Shown in pieces: positions 18,921-29,466 of a stretch of DNA of 64,000 nt. The notes beneath the pieces are model-generated. The model saw nothing but the letters and a program-made list of their open reading frames with translations, made no database searches and had not been told where the DNA came from. Made by a program: the position numbers and the translations under genes. The stretch's first letter is position 1, and each line of letters opens with the position of its first letter. Origin of the DNA: Rachicladosporium sp. CCFEE 5018 (lineage: Eukaryota > Ascomycota > Dothideomycetes > Cladosporiales > Cladosporiaceae); NCBI GenBank assembly GCA_002077045.2, contig KZ111142.1, forward strand, positions 785,017 to 849,016. Reading direction: 5' to 3'.

Positions 18921-20612
18921 TCATCGCAATGCATCATCCTCCTCTCCATCACTTTCGCTGCCTCTCTCCTCACCCTTTCTCAACCCCACCACGAAAACGA
19001 CTCCGGTCGTGACCGCACAAGCCGCTCCCAGCACATAGAAAGGAAGCCCAATTCCCATACCGCCGATATCGAGTCCCTTGTTAAAGAGTCCTGCCATCAA
19101 AGGCGCGCCAACCATCAACCCAACAGAATCCACGACAGAGATGATGGAGAAGACCCGTGCTAGATAATGTGTAGGCACCAACGAGGCGAGAAATGAGCGT
19201 AGCAGCAAAGGCCAACCATAGCCGAGGCTGCTGATGATGATAGCCACAAAGACAGCGGGAACGGTAGGCGCGAGGCCGATCATCGTCCAGCCCACAGCCG
19301 TGAGGACCAACGATCCACGCGCAAGGTACAGATCCTTCCGCTGTGCGCTCAGCCCGTATCTTACCGTGAGTAGCTTCGCCACGGCCGGGAGAAGCAGGAA
19401 CAGGAAGACGAAGTTTATCAAACTTCTAGTGGTCAGAACCAGCGTCGCTTGCGAAAGCGTGTACAAGTAGCGTTTTGAGATGTAGAGGAGCAGCGTTTGT
19501 ATGGCCAGCACGCCTAGGAGCATGTGCAATAAGTAGGTGGAAATCAATGCTGGAATGCGCCAATCGGTCCAGAGGACTTGGGTGGCGGATCTAAGGCCAT
19601 GAAATAGACGGACGGGGTAGTTGAGAGAGGCTATAGTATTCACCGGACTTGGATCCGGTGGTGGAGGCAGCGCGTTTTCTGAGGTGGGTGAGGGTGGGTG
19701 TGACGATGAGGGCGTACTGTGTGGATGCCTCCAATCCAGCGTTTCAGGCAGGAGAGCGACAAGAAACAACGACGTTGTCGTCAGAAATGTCCCCAGCAAT
19801 GCCGGAATCCACGGATTGTACCGCATCAGCAAAGCTGCTAGCGGCGGCATCGTAAAGTTGGAGATCATATTCGAGGCGCCCACACGCAGGAAGACCGATG
19901 AGCGCTCTTCTTGCGCTACGACGTCTGAGATCAGCACGAAGAATAACGCCGAAATGCAGGCTGACGAGCCGGACACGAGACCGTGCAGAGAGGACGCCCA
20001 GGTCCAACGTATATCGAAGGCTTGCCAAAACCAGCAGATGAACTGCATCCAGCATGCTCGGAAGACGAACGATATGATGCCTATGGTAAGCATGGGTTTC
20101 CGGCCGAATCTGTCCGCAGCCCAGCCTAGGGGAAACGCAAGCACTAGACTTGGAATGCCATCGAGGAACTGCTGCGTACCGCGTATGGTGGACAGCTGGG
20201 ATTGTACGCCATTGACCTTGCAGTACAGCTCGTCCACTCCGCCAATTGCTCCGGGACCCACTGTATCTCTTCCCATTCGTATCTTGCTCGGATCTGCATT
20301 CTCGTAGTAGCGGTAGCAGATTATAGACTCGTAGATACGCGTCAGCGGCGCCTCTGAGATCTGGTCGCCGAATGTTGCCAGGATCAGGATAGCGACCAAG
20401 AGGAGGACGATCTTGTGTGCGGCATGGTTACGTCTGGCTTTTGTCGCCGAGACGTCTTCGTCGGCTGAGGGCAGGGCCTTGGTGGTGATCAATGGTGTCC
20501 GTTCGGAGGGTGACATCCTCTTCAACGTGATGTCAGAGGAGCTCGACACGCGTGTCTTCGAAGAGCTGCTATCGTCGGACTCTATATCGCTGTCTCGTAC
20601 TTGAAAGCTCAT
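18921..20612 (-). CDS. Major facilitator superfamily transporter (copy B)
   Basis: A 563-residue counterpart of the gene at 1584-3275, fully open, with the same loop 2-3 motif (GWAADRFGRKPML), the same Pro/Ser-rich central loop and the same acidic C-terminus. About 16 residues differ, including PMLTIG for PMLLIG and changes in the Ser-rich N-terminal tail. The frame can be extended three codons upstream, but only to a GTG; the ATG at 20612 aligns with the copy A start. Substrate unknown. Confidence 0.85.
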   Translation of the reverse strand: MSFQVRDSDIESDDSSSSKTRVSSSSDITLKRMSPSERTPLITTKALPSADEDVSATKARRNHAAHKIVLLLVAILILATFGDQISEAPLTRIYESIICYRYYENADPSKIRMGRDTVGPGAIGGVDELYCKVNGVQSQLSTIRGTQQFLDGIPSLVLAFPLGWAADRFGRKPMLTIGIISFVFRACWMQFICWFWQAFDIRWTWASSLHGLVSGSSACISALFFVLISDVVAQEERSSVFLRVGASNMISNFTMPPLAALLMRYNPWIPALLGTFLTTTSLFLVALLPETLDWRHPHSTPSSSHPPSPTSENALPPPPDPSPVNTIASLNYPVRLFHGLRSATQVLWTDWRIPALISTYLLHMLLGVLAIQTLLLYISKRYLYTLSQATLVLTTRSLINFVFLFLLLPAVAKLLTVRYGLSAQRKDLYLARGSLVLTAVGWTMIGLAPTVPAVFVAIIISSLGYGWPLLLRSFLASLVPTHYLARVFSIISVVDSVGLMVGAPLMAGLFNKGLDIGGMGIGLPFYVLGAACAVTTGVVFVVGLRKGEERGSESDGEEDDALR

Positions 20613-21468
20613 CGTTACCACACTCTACTCTATGCTTTCCCGAACGCTCTGAAATGGAACACGAACAGCAAACAAGAAGGGAGTACTCGTAGATGGGCGC
20701 CATCCGCGCTAGATAGCCAGAGACAGAACAAGTAAGGAGTTGGATGAAGGAGAGACAGCAACGAGCCGCGTCAATACCGAAGTCGTCAGCATACTTACGC
20801 CGCAGGCCGATTGTCTAGAGGCAGACACGGACAGGAGATGATGGTGAGAGGGCACAGTAGTGCGAGCGTAGGAGCGCGGTATCTTGACGCCTGCCCGATT
20901 ACACGTCAAGACTCTCCCGCGTTCCAACATTGCGGAGCTCGCGAGCCAATTCCGAAGCGGACTCCGGTGCCAAGATGCACGGAGGTCGTGGTCGTCGTCG
21001 GTGTGAGGGTGACGTTGTGGAAAGAACTTCTGATCATCGAGTGATGTTGTGTATGAGGAGGCTACGCAATTGCTGCAGAGCGAAGTAGGATTCGTACGAT
21101 GGCGCGTTGCAGCGTGCGAACACCTCAGGCCACACCTGCATGATCTAGAGTCTAGAGATCTCCTATGCTACGAGGCGCCGCGTGGGAGGCTCGTATGTCG
21201 TAACAATTCAAATCGAGAAATGCGAGCGTCCGATGACACTGCAGGCGGACATTCACTGCTGCATTGCAACATTGAAGGGACAATTGAGCTGCGACGCTCA
21301 CTTAGCCCCCTCTTCAGAAGTCACAAAATGTGGTATCCCGAGCAACTTTTGCATTGCCGTGCCTGAGAAGGCTATATGCTGTCTATGAACTGCTGATCTC
21401 GGCCAAACCCCTACGCCACGCTCAAAACGCCCATCATAATCACATTGACTGACTGCGTACATCCTCGA
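20613..21468. other. Promoter region of the MFS gene (copy B); no gene
   Basis: Counterpart of 3276-4135 with substitutions and indels. Open frames are not shared between the copies. Confidence 0.5.
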
Positions 21469-22944
21469 TCAAGATGCGCGCATCTCCTGCTGCCCATCCG
21501 TGCCTTCCACGTTTTCAGACGTCTCAAAAACAACCGCCATCGCTTCCTCGAGTATGCGGCACCCAGCCTCGATCTGATCCTCAGTTACGATCAGAGGTGG
21601 CACGAACCGCAGTGTATTCGTGCCACAGGTGATCACCAGTAGTCCTCGTTCCCGTGCAGCGGTAATCACAGGCGTCGGATCAGCGTTGAGCTGCATACCC
21701 AGGATCAAACCCTTCCCTCGGATTTCGGAGACGATGTTGGGGAAGCGGGAGGCGATGCGGGAGAAGTGCTTGCGAAAGAGCTGCTCCTTCGCGAGAACAG
21801 AGGACTGTAAGGTAGGGTCTGCGAGACGCGAGACGATGTAGTGTGCGACACGACATCCGAGTGGGTTGCCACCAAAGGTTGTGCCGTGGTCGCCTGTGAC
21901 GATCTTACTTGACACATCTTCGGTGACTAGTGTAGCGCCTATTGGGAAGCCGTTCCCGAGCGCTTTCGCTGTGGTGAGAACATCTGGGTGCGCTGATGCT
22001 GGCAATGATGCGTGAGCCCAAAGTTGCCCTGTACGGCCGAGCCCGCATTGTATCTCATCATAGATCAGGAGCGCCCCGACTTCTGTGCATCGGTCTCGAA
22101 GTGCTTGCAGAAACTCCGGTGTAGCCACGTTGACGCCTCCCTCGCCTTGAATCGGCTCAATCAGCACACCGCAGGTTTTATCAGTGACAAGCTCGTTGAT
22201 CGAGTCAATGGAGTTGTAAGTGGCGTACTTGAAGCCTGGTATCATGGGAGAGAAGGGTTTCTGGTACTTCGGGTTTGGCGTTGCGGAGAGCGAGCCCATG
22301 GTGCGGCCATGAAAGGAGCCTTGGAATGAGACGATCTCGTGCTTCGTGCCCGAAGGCTCGAGACTCCTGCCATACTTCCGGGCGAACTTGATGGCTGCCT
22401 CATTGGCCTCACTGCCGCTATTGCAGATGAACGCTCGACTTATGTCTTTCATTCCTCCTGCCTCTTTCGTCTTTTGAACCAGCAGCTCACTTAATGCACC
22501 AGTCCATGGGTTGTGGTAGAGATTACTGGCGTGGACCAGTGTCTGTGATTGCTCGTACAGGATCCGACTCATCTGAGGATCGCAATGACCCAATGCATTC
22601 ACAGCGATGCCAGCGGTGAAGTCTAGGTACCGGCGATTGTCCAAGTCCCAGATGTAGCAGCCTTCACCCTTGTGGAACATAGACGGCGGGCGGACATAGG
22701 TCGGAACCATGTATGGGGAGTGAGACCCCACCAGGCGGGAGGTCTGCGAGTCTGAGGCTGGATCTGGGGTAGGTAGTGAGGCATCTCGGGCGATTGACTG
22801 TCGGACTTCGAATGGGAGATTTGATTGCACGGCTGCTGTAGCGACAGAAGCATATCGTTGTCGTCGCTGCGGTGCTTGGCGGAGGGTGTGTTGGCATGTC
22901 TCGGCGATGGCGGTGGCCCGCCGGGCGCAGGTGCGGAGTGACAT
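21469..22944 (-). CDS. ARG8: Acetylornithine aminotransferase, mitochondrial (copy B)
   Basis: A 491-residue counterpart of 4136-5611 with all PLP-enzyme motifs intact, including the Schiff-base Lys in TTAKALGNGFPIGA. Eight residues differ: two in the presequence, one near residue 88, one mid-protein, and four in the last 40 residues. At the DNA level a block around 22410-22530 is visibly more diverged than the nearly identical stretches on either side, although the protein there is unchanged. Both copies therefore look functional. Confidence 0.9.
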   Translation of the reverse strand: MSLRTCARRATAIAETCQHTLRQAPQRRQRYASVATAAVQSNLPFEVRQSIARDASLPTPDPASDSQTSRLVGSHSPYMVPTYVRPPSMFHKGEGCYIWDLDNRRYLDFTAGIAVNALGHCDPQMSRILYEQSQTLVHASNLYHNPWTGALSELLVQKTKEAGGMKDISRAFICNSGSEANEAAIKFARKYGRSLEPSGTKHEIVSFQGSFHGRTMGSLSATPNPKYQKPFSPMIPGFKYATYNSIDSINELVTDKTCGVLIEPIQGEGGVNVATPEFLQALRDRCTEVGALLIYDEIQCGLGRTGQLWAHASLPASAHPDVLTTAKALGNGFPIGATLVTEDVSSKIVTGDHGTTFGGNPLGCRVAHYIVSRLADPTLQSSVLAKEQLFRKHFSRIASRFPNIVSEIRGKGLILGMQLNADPTPVITAARERGLLVITCGTNTLRFVPPLIVTEDQIEAGCRILEEAMAVVFETSENVEGTDGQQEMRAS

Positions 22945-23760
22945 TGTTGGAGTGGTGATTGAAAGTATCCTTACCAGTAAGAAAGTTTCACATACTCATG
23001 CGTGAATTACTACAATGCATACATTTTCTGATCGCTTTCCCTGCAGCAACGAGTTGCAGTCATCCACGTCCGATCGTCGGGCCGGGATCGGCTCCACCTG
23101 GTAAACGAACTCGATCGAACAGCATGCCATGATAGGTAGGCTCGACGACAATACTTCGACACGTTGCCCATTGTGAATTCGACACGGCTTATGAGACGGC
23201 CACATCAATTCCATGCCCCGGCTCAAGCGATGGCAGTCGCGAGCAAGGTCTGCAGCTTCACAGTGCGAATAGACCTATGGATGGGGCTCGAACGGGCAAT
23301 CGTAGCGCTCCACGAACGCCAAACCAGTACCGCCACACCTCCCAAGCCTTTACGGCCGACTTTCAGAGGCGTGTCGCGCGTCAACACGTGGAGTGTGTAC
23401 TCGAGCGAGCATGAACGAGGCCATCATCGATGCGAGTCAGCCAATGAGCGGAGCGATCCAGATGCCTCGGCTTCGATCGCGACAAGACCGCGGCGCAGAG
23501 CTGTCCACAAACAGATGAAACGGCACTCTTTATGCACTACTTGCGCAACGGCAGCCCCATCCATCTCCATGACAAGAGTCAAAGTGGCATGTTTTGACTT
23601 CAGCTCTATAGGCAGCAGGTTTGTATACGGTACTTGACTCTCCTTTTCTTCTGGCTATGGCTTGTCGATGTACAGGTGACATACTTTCCTTTCGTTGGTA
23701 AAAGATATCTCGGGCGCGGCTGCAACGCGTTCTACGCCTGATCGCGGTCGATACCACGGA
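22945..23760. promoter_or_regulatory. Divergent promoter region, ARG8 / CYP505 (copy B)
   Basis: 816 bp between divergent start codons, closely matching 5612-6425. No specific site identified. An in-frame TTG at 23695 upstream of the P450 start was not taken as a start. Confidence 0.45.
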
Positions 23761-26700
23761 ATGTCTTCAGCACGGAACAACATTCCGGCGGTCGCTGGCT
23801 ATCCCATCGTAGGCAATGTCTTCAATGTCAACGACGAAGTCCCAGTCCGGGCAATTGAGAACCTCGCCGATACCTATGGCGGGATCTACAAGCTTCGATT
23901 CTTCGGCCGCGAGATCTTCGTAGTCGCCAATCATGAGCTACTGGAGGAGATGTGCGATGAGAAGCGCTTCTGGAAGGCGGCGGGTGAAGCCCTAGAGAAG
24001 CTGAATCGACCGGGCGAACGTCTTGGCCTCTTCACTGCTCCTTCAGAAGAGCTCCCGGATTGGCAACAAGCACATAGGATTCTTGTGCCCGCGTTTGGGC
24101 CGCTGCCTGTGCAAGACATGTTCCCGGAAATGCACGACATTGCTACGCAGATGATCTTGAAGTGGGCAAGGCAGGGCTCGGACTTCAGAATCCCAGTCAC
24201 ACTGGACTTCACGCGGCTTACCCTGGATACCATCGCGCTCTGCTCGATGGACACTCGGTTCAACTCGTTTTATCGCGAGGACATGCATCCTTTCGTCGAT
24301 GCGATGAACGTGCTACTCGGCGCAACTTCAGAGAGTCTGAGGGCCGGCGGAATCATCAAGTCTATGATGCCCTGGGACGACACGCTAAAGCGCGTTGGCG
24401 CTGCGCGAGACTTCATGGACAACATAGCTATGGACTTGGTTAAGTATCGGAGAGCGCACCCCACCGACAAGCGTGACTTGCTAAACGCGATGATCAACGG
24501 GAAGGATCCCAAGACTGGGCTGCACATGGATGATAAGCTTATTACGAGTAACATGACGACCTTCCTAGTTGCTGGTCACGAGACTACGTCGGGTCTATTG
24601 AGTACGCAAACCTCCCGAGTGACCGAGATGGATCGACCACTGACACATATCGCAGGCTTCGCGTTCTACGCACTGTTGAAGAATCGCCATACGTATCTCG
24701 CAGCTCAGGAGGAGGTCGACCGAGTCGTCGGGCGCGGTCAGCTGACAGCCGAGCACCTCAAGGACCTCCCGTACTTGACTGGAGTGCTGCGTGAGACTCT
24801 GCGCCTCCATCCTACAGCCCCGGGGTTCGTTCGCACAATCAGACCGGACAACCCGAATGAATTCGAGTATCTTGCAGGTGGCAAGTATGCCCTTCGGAGA
24901 GGAGATAATGTACTCTGCGCGATCGGCAAGGCACAGCGAGATCCCGAAGTCTACGGTCCAGACCCAGATGCGTTCCGCCCCGAGAGGATGATGGGAGAAG
25001 CATACGAGCAACTGCCGAATTGCGCCTGGCAAGCTTTCGGGACAGGTGCGCGAGCCTGCATCGGTCGTGGATTTGCCTGGCAGGAAGCGCTGGCGGCTAT
25101 GGCGATGGTGTTCCAGTCATTTGACCTGGTCCTCGCGGACGAGGATTACCAGCTTAAGATCAAGCAGACATTGACGATCAAGCCTGATGACTTCTACATG
25201 CGAGCTACGCTTCGTGAGGGCGTCACGCCAGTGAGCTTGCTTTCATCCCTCGTGGGCCAGGCACCTACGTCAACAGCACCGACACCAAAGCGGACGGACT
25301 CCGGACTTGCTGAGGATCTGAAGCCGATGACGATCCTATATGGATCGAACACTGGGACTTGTTCATCGCTAGCACAGAAGCTGTCTGTGGATGCTCGGCG
25401 CTTTGGCTACGATGCTACGATTCTCGATATGGATGCAGGCACAAAGGCACTACCAACTGACAGACCGACCGTCATCGTCACGGCATCGTACGAGGGACAG
25501 CCTCCTGATAACGCCGTCAAGTTTGTGAAATGGCTCGAGGGACTAGCAGAGGGTCAGCAACTACAGGGCGTCGAGTACGCAGTCTTCAGTTGTGGCAACA
25601 GCGAATGGTTCTCCACCTTTCACAGGATACCTACGGTTTGCGACGACTTGCTTCTGAAACACGGCGCGACGAGGCTTGCTACCCGAGGTTTGACAGATGC
25701 GGCGAAGAGCAACATCGCATCAGACTTCGAGGCCTGGACTGAGAGTACACTTTGGCCGGCGATTGCACCGAGCAAGCAGTCGCACGAGGGCGCTGCTACG
25801 TTTGAGGCTGAGATTGACACTCAAGATCGCAGCACGCTCTTACGACAGGATGTACAGACAGGCACGGTGCTGGAGTCGAAGACACTCGTCGCACCCGGCG
25901 AGCCAGAGAAGCGGCATCTCGCTGTCCAGCTCCCGAAGGGCATGTCTTATCAGGCAGGCGACTACATCGCTATATTGCCGCTGAACGGACCGTACAATGT
26001 CAAGCGCGTTACGCGACACTTCAGACTCAAGCCTGGCGCCTCGATCAAGATCGATCCCAGCACAGCTACATTCCTTCCGGCGGGCACACTCATAGCTATC
26101 CGCGATATACTTGAAGGCTTCGTCGAACTCCACAGCCCTGCAACACGCAAGGACATACTTACTTGCATAGATGCGACCGAAGACAAGTCGGACAAATCAC
26201 GACTACAGTCCTTGATCGACGACTCTCATTTCTCCGCCGAGGCGACTGGACAACGCTTCTCACTCCTCGATATCCTTGAAGTGCATCCCTCCGTCCATCT
26301 GACCTTCCAATTCTACCTCTCCATGTTGCCTCCCCTCCGACCACGTCAATACTCCATCTCCTCTTCTCCGCTCGCCGATCCAAGCATAGCCACAGTCACA
26401 TACGCCATGCTCGATGCACCATCTGCCTCCGGCCACGGAACATTCAAAGGCGTGACGAGCACTTACATGGCTTCTCTCACGGCCGGAGACTCGGTCCAAG
26501 TAGCCGTGCGATCGACAAACAAGTTCTTCCACCTTCCCGCGAAGCCGGAGGAGGTGCCTGTCCTCCTGTTCTGCGCCGGCAGCGGTCTCGCACCGTTCCG
26601 AGGCTTCGTCCAGGAGCGTGCCGTGCAACTCCAGCAAGGCAAGAAGTTGGCGAAAGCAGTACTCTTCATCGGTAACCGCAGCCCCACGGCCGACAGACTC

Positions 26701-27012
26701 TACGCCTCAGAACTCGATGACTGGGTTAAGGCTGGTGCTGTTGACTTGCGCTACGCATTCAGCCGCAAGCCCGAGGAGAGCGAGGGATGCAAGTATGTTC
26801 AAGATCGCGCGAGAAAAGACCAAGCTGAGGTGAGAGAGTTGTGGGATCATGGCGCGAAGCTGTTCATTTGCGGGATTCCGGAGCTGGCTGAGGGGGTAGG
26901 AAGGGAGTTGAAGAGTGTGTTGACGGAAGGGAAGGGCATGGGGGAGGCGGAGCGGGAGGAGTGGTGGAGGCGAGTGAGGAATGAGAGGGTGGTTATTGAT
27001 GTTTTCGCTTAG
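23761..27012 (+). CDS. CYP505: Self-sufficient cytochrome P450:P450 reductase, CYP505 (P450foxy-like), copy B
   Basis: Counterpart of 6426-9677 with identical domain order and intact motifs (AGHETTSG, FGTGARACIGRGF, MTILYGSNTGT, FCAGSGLAPFRGF). The ATG at 23761 aligns with copy A; a longer frame starts only at a TTG. The same 54-nt in-frame intron is present (24602-24655), with one base changed. The first 370 or so codons of the heme domain are identical at protein level to copy A. About 30 substitutions fall in the end of the heme domain, the linker and the reductase, so the two enzymes could differ in coupling or reductase behaviour. Spliced length is about 1065 residues. Confidence 0.95.
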   Translation: MSSARNNIPAVAGYPIVGNVFNVNDEVPVRAIENLADTYGGIYKLRFFGREIFVVANHELLEEMCDEKRFWKAAGEALEKLNRPGERLGLFTAPSEELPDWQQAHRILVPAFGPLPVQDMFPEMHDIATQMILKWARQGSDFRIPVTLDFTRLTLDTIALCSMDTRFNSFYREDMHPFVDAMNVLLGATSESLRAGGIIKSMMPWDDTLKRVGAARDFMDNIAMDLVKYRRAHPTDKRDLLNAMINGKDPKTGLHMDDKLITSNMTTFLVAGHETTSGLLSTQTSRVTEMDRPLTHIAGFAFYALLKNRHTYLAAQEEVDRVVGRGQLTAEHLKDLPYLTGVLRETLRLHPTAPGFVRTIRPDNPNEFEYLAGGKYALRRGDNVLCAIGKAQRDPEVYGPDPDAFRPERMMGEAYEQLPNCAWQAFGTGARACIGRGFAWQEALAAMAMVFQSFDLVLADEDYQLKIKQTLTIKPDDFYMRATLREGVTPVSLLSSLVGQAPTSTAPTPKRTDSGLAEDLKPMTILYGSNTGTCSSLAQKLSVDARRFGYDATILDMDAGTKALPTDRPTVIVTASYEGQPPDNAVKFVKWLEGLAEGQQLQGVEYAVFSCGNSEWFSTFHRIPTVCDDLLLKHGATRLATRGLTDAAKSNIASDFEAWTESTLWPAIAPSKQSHEGAATFEAEIDTQDRSTLLRQDVQTGTVLESKTLVAPGEPEKRHLAVQLPKGMSYQAGDYIAILPLNGPYNVKRVTRHFRLKPGASIKIDPSTATFLPAGTLIAIRDILEGFVELHSPATRKDILTCIDATEDKSDKSRLQSLIDDSHFSAEATGQRFSLLDILEVHPSVHLTFQFYLSMLPPLRPRQYSISSSPLADPSIATVTYAMLDAPSASGHGTFKGVTSTYMASLTAGDSVQVAVRSTNKFFHLPAKPEEVPVLLFCAGSGLAPFRGFVQERAVQLQQGKKLAKAVLFIGNRSPTADRLYASELDDWVKAGAVDLRYAFSRKPEESEGCKYVQDRARKDQAEVRELWDHGAKLFICGIPELAEGVGRELKSVLTEGKGMGEAEREEWWRRVRNERVVIDVFA

Positions 27013-27064
27013 GGCTGAGATATTGTAGCGTTTTGGATATGTACGTTTGATTTTACAGCCTTAG

Positions 27065-28445
27065 TCACGGTAGCCCTTTTTGAGCCCACTCGGGATATAC
27101 TTCCTCTTCCCTCTTCGTGCTTGCCAGATTCCGGTCTTTGATATGGTCGTCAAGCGGCACATCAACCCCATACTGACTCCGCGTTCCCATTTCCACGCCT
27201 CGTCTTTGTAGTAGCCGACCATACTGCATCGTCTCCCTCACAAACTCTTCATGTGTCTTCTCCCCACTAACGTACTCCGCCATCACCATAGCATCATACG
27301 ACGCCTGGCTCGTCGAGGCAACAGTATGTGGTCTAAACCCCGCCAGCGCATCACCAATCAGCAGCACCTTTCCCCCAAGAAACGAATTCCTCGGCGAAAT
27401 AACATCCGTGATAGCCTGCGCGAAAGGCTGCTTCGTCTTGGCCACTATCTCCGCGAACTGCGGTGGCATGTTCTCCTCGGCCACTTTCGTCAGCCGTGCC
27501 CATACGGCTTTGGACATTTTGCCCGGAGGGAGTGTGTATCGATGTCGTTTGCCGTCAGCATCAGTCATTAGCTCCTCTAGCTCGGCAGGGGAGAAGTTGT
27601 AGTACCATACGAAATTCACCAGTCGCTGACCGGGTTCTACGTTTCCGAGGGGGCCCGGGATCAGGTAGGCGAGGATTTGGACACCCTGGCAGTGGAAGAA
27701 TGCGAAGCGTTCACGGAAGATGTCCAATGCGGCATCGCTAGCTTCCGTCTCAGGCACAGTCCCTCGTAATGCACAGTAGCCGGTGGTGGTTCGCTCAACG
27801 TCTGGACAGAACTGCTTCCTCACCGAGCTCGAGGGTCCGTCGGCGCCGATGAGCAAGTCAGTATCCAGAACTTGGTCTGCGCCAGAAGCGTCCGTAAAGT
27901 GCACTTTCACTCGACCCTCTGCTTCCTCCACCTTCTTGAATGTACATCCATACCGATACTCCGCCACCCCATCCCCCTGCTCTCGTTCGGGAACATCACA
28001 GTACCCTGACTCCAGCCCATCAAAATTGGCCCGCATGACAAAATAAGCCAGATCCCAACTCGTCATCGCCTGCTTCATCGCCACCTCATGCACTACCTCG
28101 CCCTCACGATCCAAATACATCCGTTTTTGGCTCGGCACCGCGAACGGTCTGTGGCAGCGATCATACTGTTTGAAGAAAGCGAGGGTATCGCCACCTGCTA
28201 CGATGCCGGCGCCTTGGTTCTGCAGCAGGGGCGTGGGGTTGCGTTCAAGGATTGTTATGCGGTGGCCGAGGCGGAGGAGGGCGACGCCGGAGGCGAGGCC
28301 GGCGAGGGAGCCGCCAATCTTAAGGCGTTAGTAAGCAGGAAGAGAGAAGGAAGGAAAGACGGACTATGACTATGTGGAGGGGTTTGGAATGGCCATCGGT
28401 ATCACCGTTCGTAGTACTGTTCGTGGCGGACGTGTTGTGGTGCAT
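27065..28445 (-). CDS. FAD-dependent aromatic-type monooxygenase (copy B)
   Basis: Two exons, 28365-28445 (27 codons, Thr/Asn-rich start then LHIVI) and 27065-28318, give 444 residues. The join restores HIVI-IGGSLAGL; GADGPSSSVR and IGDALAGFRPHTVAST follow. The 46-nt intron (28319-28364) again has a poor donor (GTCCGT) and an AAG acceptor, but a perfect CTAAC branch. The N-terminal 20 residues differ strongly from copy A, while the enzyme core is close. It is convergent with the P450, with 52 bp between the stops. Confidence 0.85.
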
Positions 28446-29466
28446 TCTCGGATGGCAGGACGGAATGTCCAGAAGAGAGCAAGAAACAGTTGACAACAAG
28501 GTGACAAAGACAGGAGTACACTTACTTGATCTTACCACTGCATGCGATACTTGGTGATCGATAACATGGCTTCCCAATCTGTCGTCAGGCGCGTTGCAAT
28601 GACGAAGTGATGTACGAGTGCCTCGGGTCAGCGGACGCACTCCAAGCTGATGTACCTACTCTTGTGGTTCAGTACAAAACCCGATGGCAGACGTATACTT
28701 TGCTCGGTACAATGCGTAGCAACTTAAGATATCGCATGTGTGATGTCTGAAACAGCCGCCAGAGGTCGACAACGCTCGTATGCCAATCCAACGAACTAAG
28801 GGAAAGCGGAAGCTCGAAACAGTGCGAAGATGGGAACAGCAAGTATCTGCAGGTTGTGTGGTCCGCGATGGTCGCTCTCCTAGATACCGTTGACTGCCGG
28901 GCTACTGTCATAGCTGAATTAACCAGAGCGTTTCTCGCTTTACAAACGTTCGGAGAAGCGCAGGTGGTCTGGTGGTGAGGCTTGAAGAGAGGCTGCCTGG
29001 ATCATACTAGCGCTAACTCTAATATTTCTTGACTCTCCCTCTCCCCTCTTTGAGTATTCCCTTCTGCTGCAATCGTACTGTAGGGAAAGCAAGTGAACCC
29101 GTTACAGCACTGCAGCGGACGCCCTCGGGCGTCGGTATCGCGATCTCCGCACCGCCCAAAGCTGCAAGACAGGTTGCTTGCAGCTTACTACCAACAAAGC
29201 CTGGGAAAGGGCATGCTTGTTTTGCTTGTGCACCGCGGGCGAGGCGGCCGAGACAATGCCTAAAAATGTATAATGCCACTTTGGCGTTGCACAGTACCTT
29301 TTCGAGGGGATATGGTGCTATGGCTTAGCTGAAGGCTGTAGGAAGGGAGGATTACCCCTGGAAAGATGATCACGATGACTTACCATCAACGATCCGCGAG
29401 GTAGAAGTATATGTCTTGAACAAAGTCCTGTTGTTCGCTTTGTGTTTCGCACGACAACGGCACAGC
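28446..29466. other. Intergenic, no gene seen (copy B)
   Basis: About 1 kb that does not align by eye with the corresponding copy A spacer. No coding signal recognised. Confidence 0.5.
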
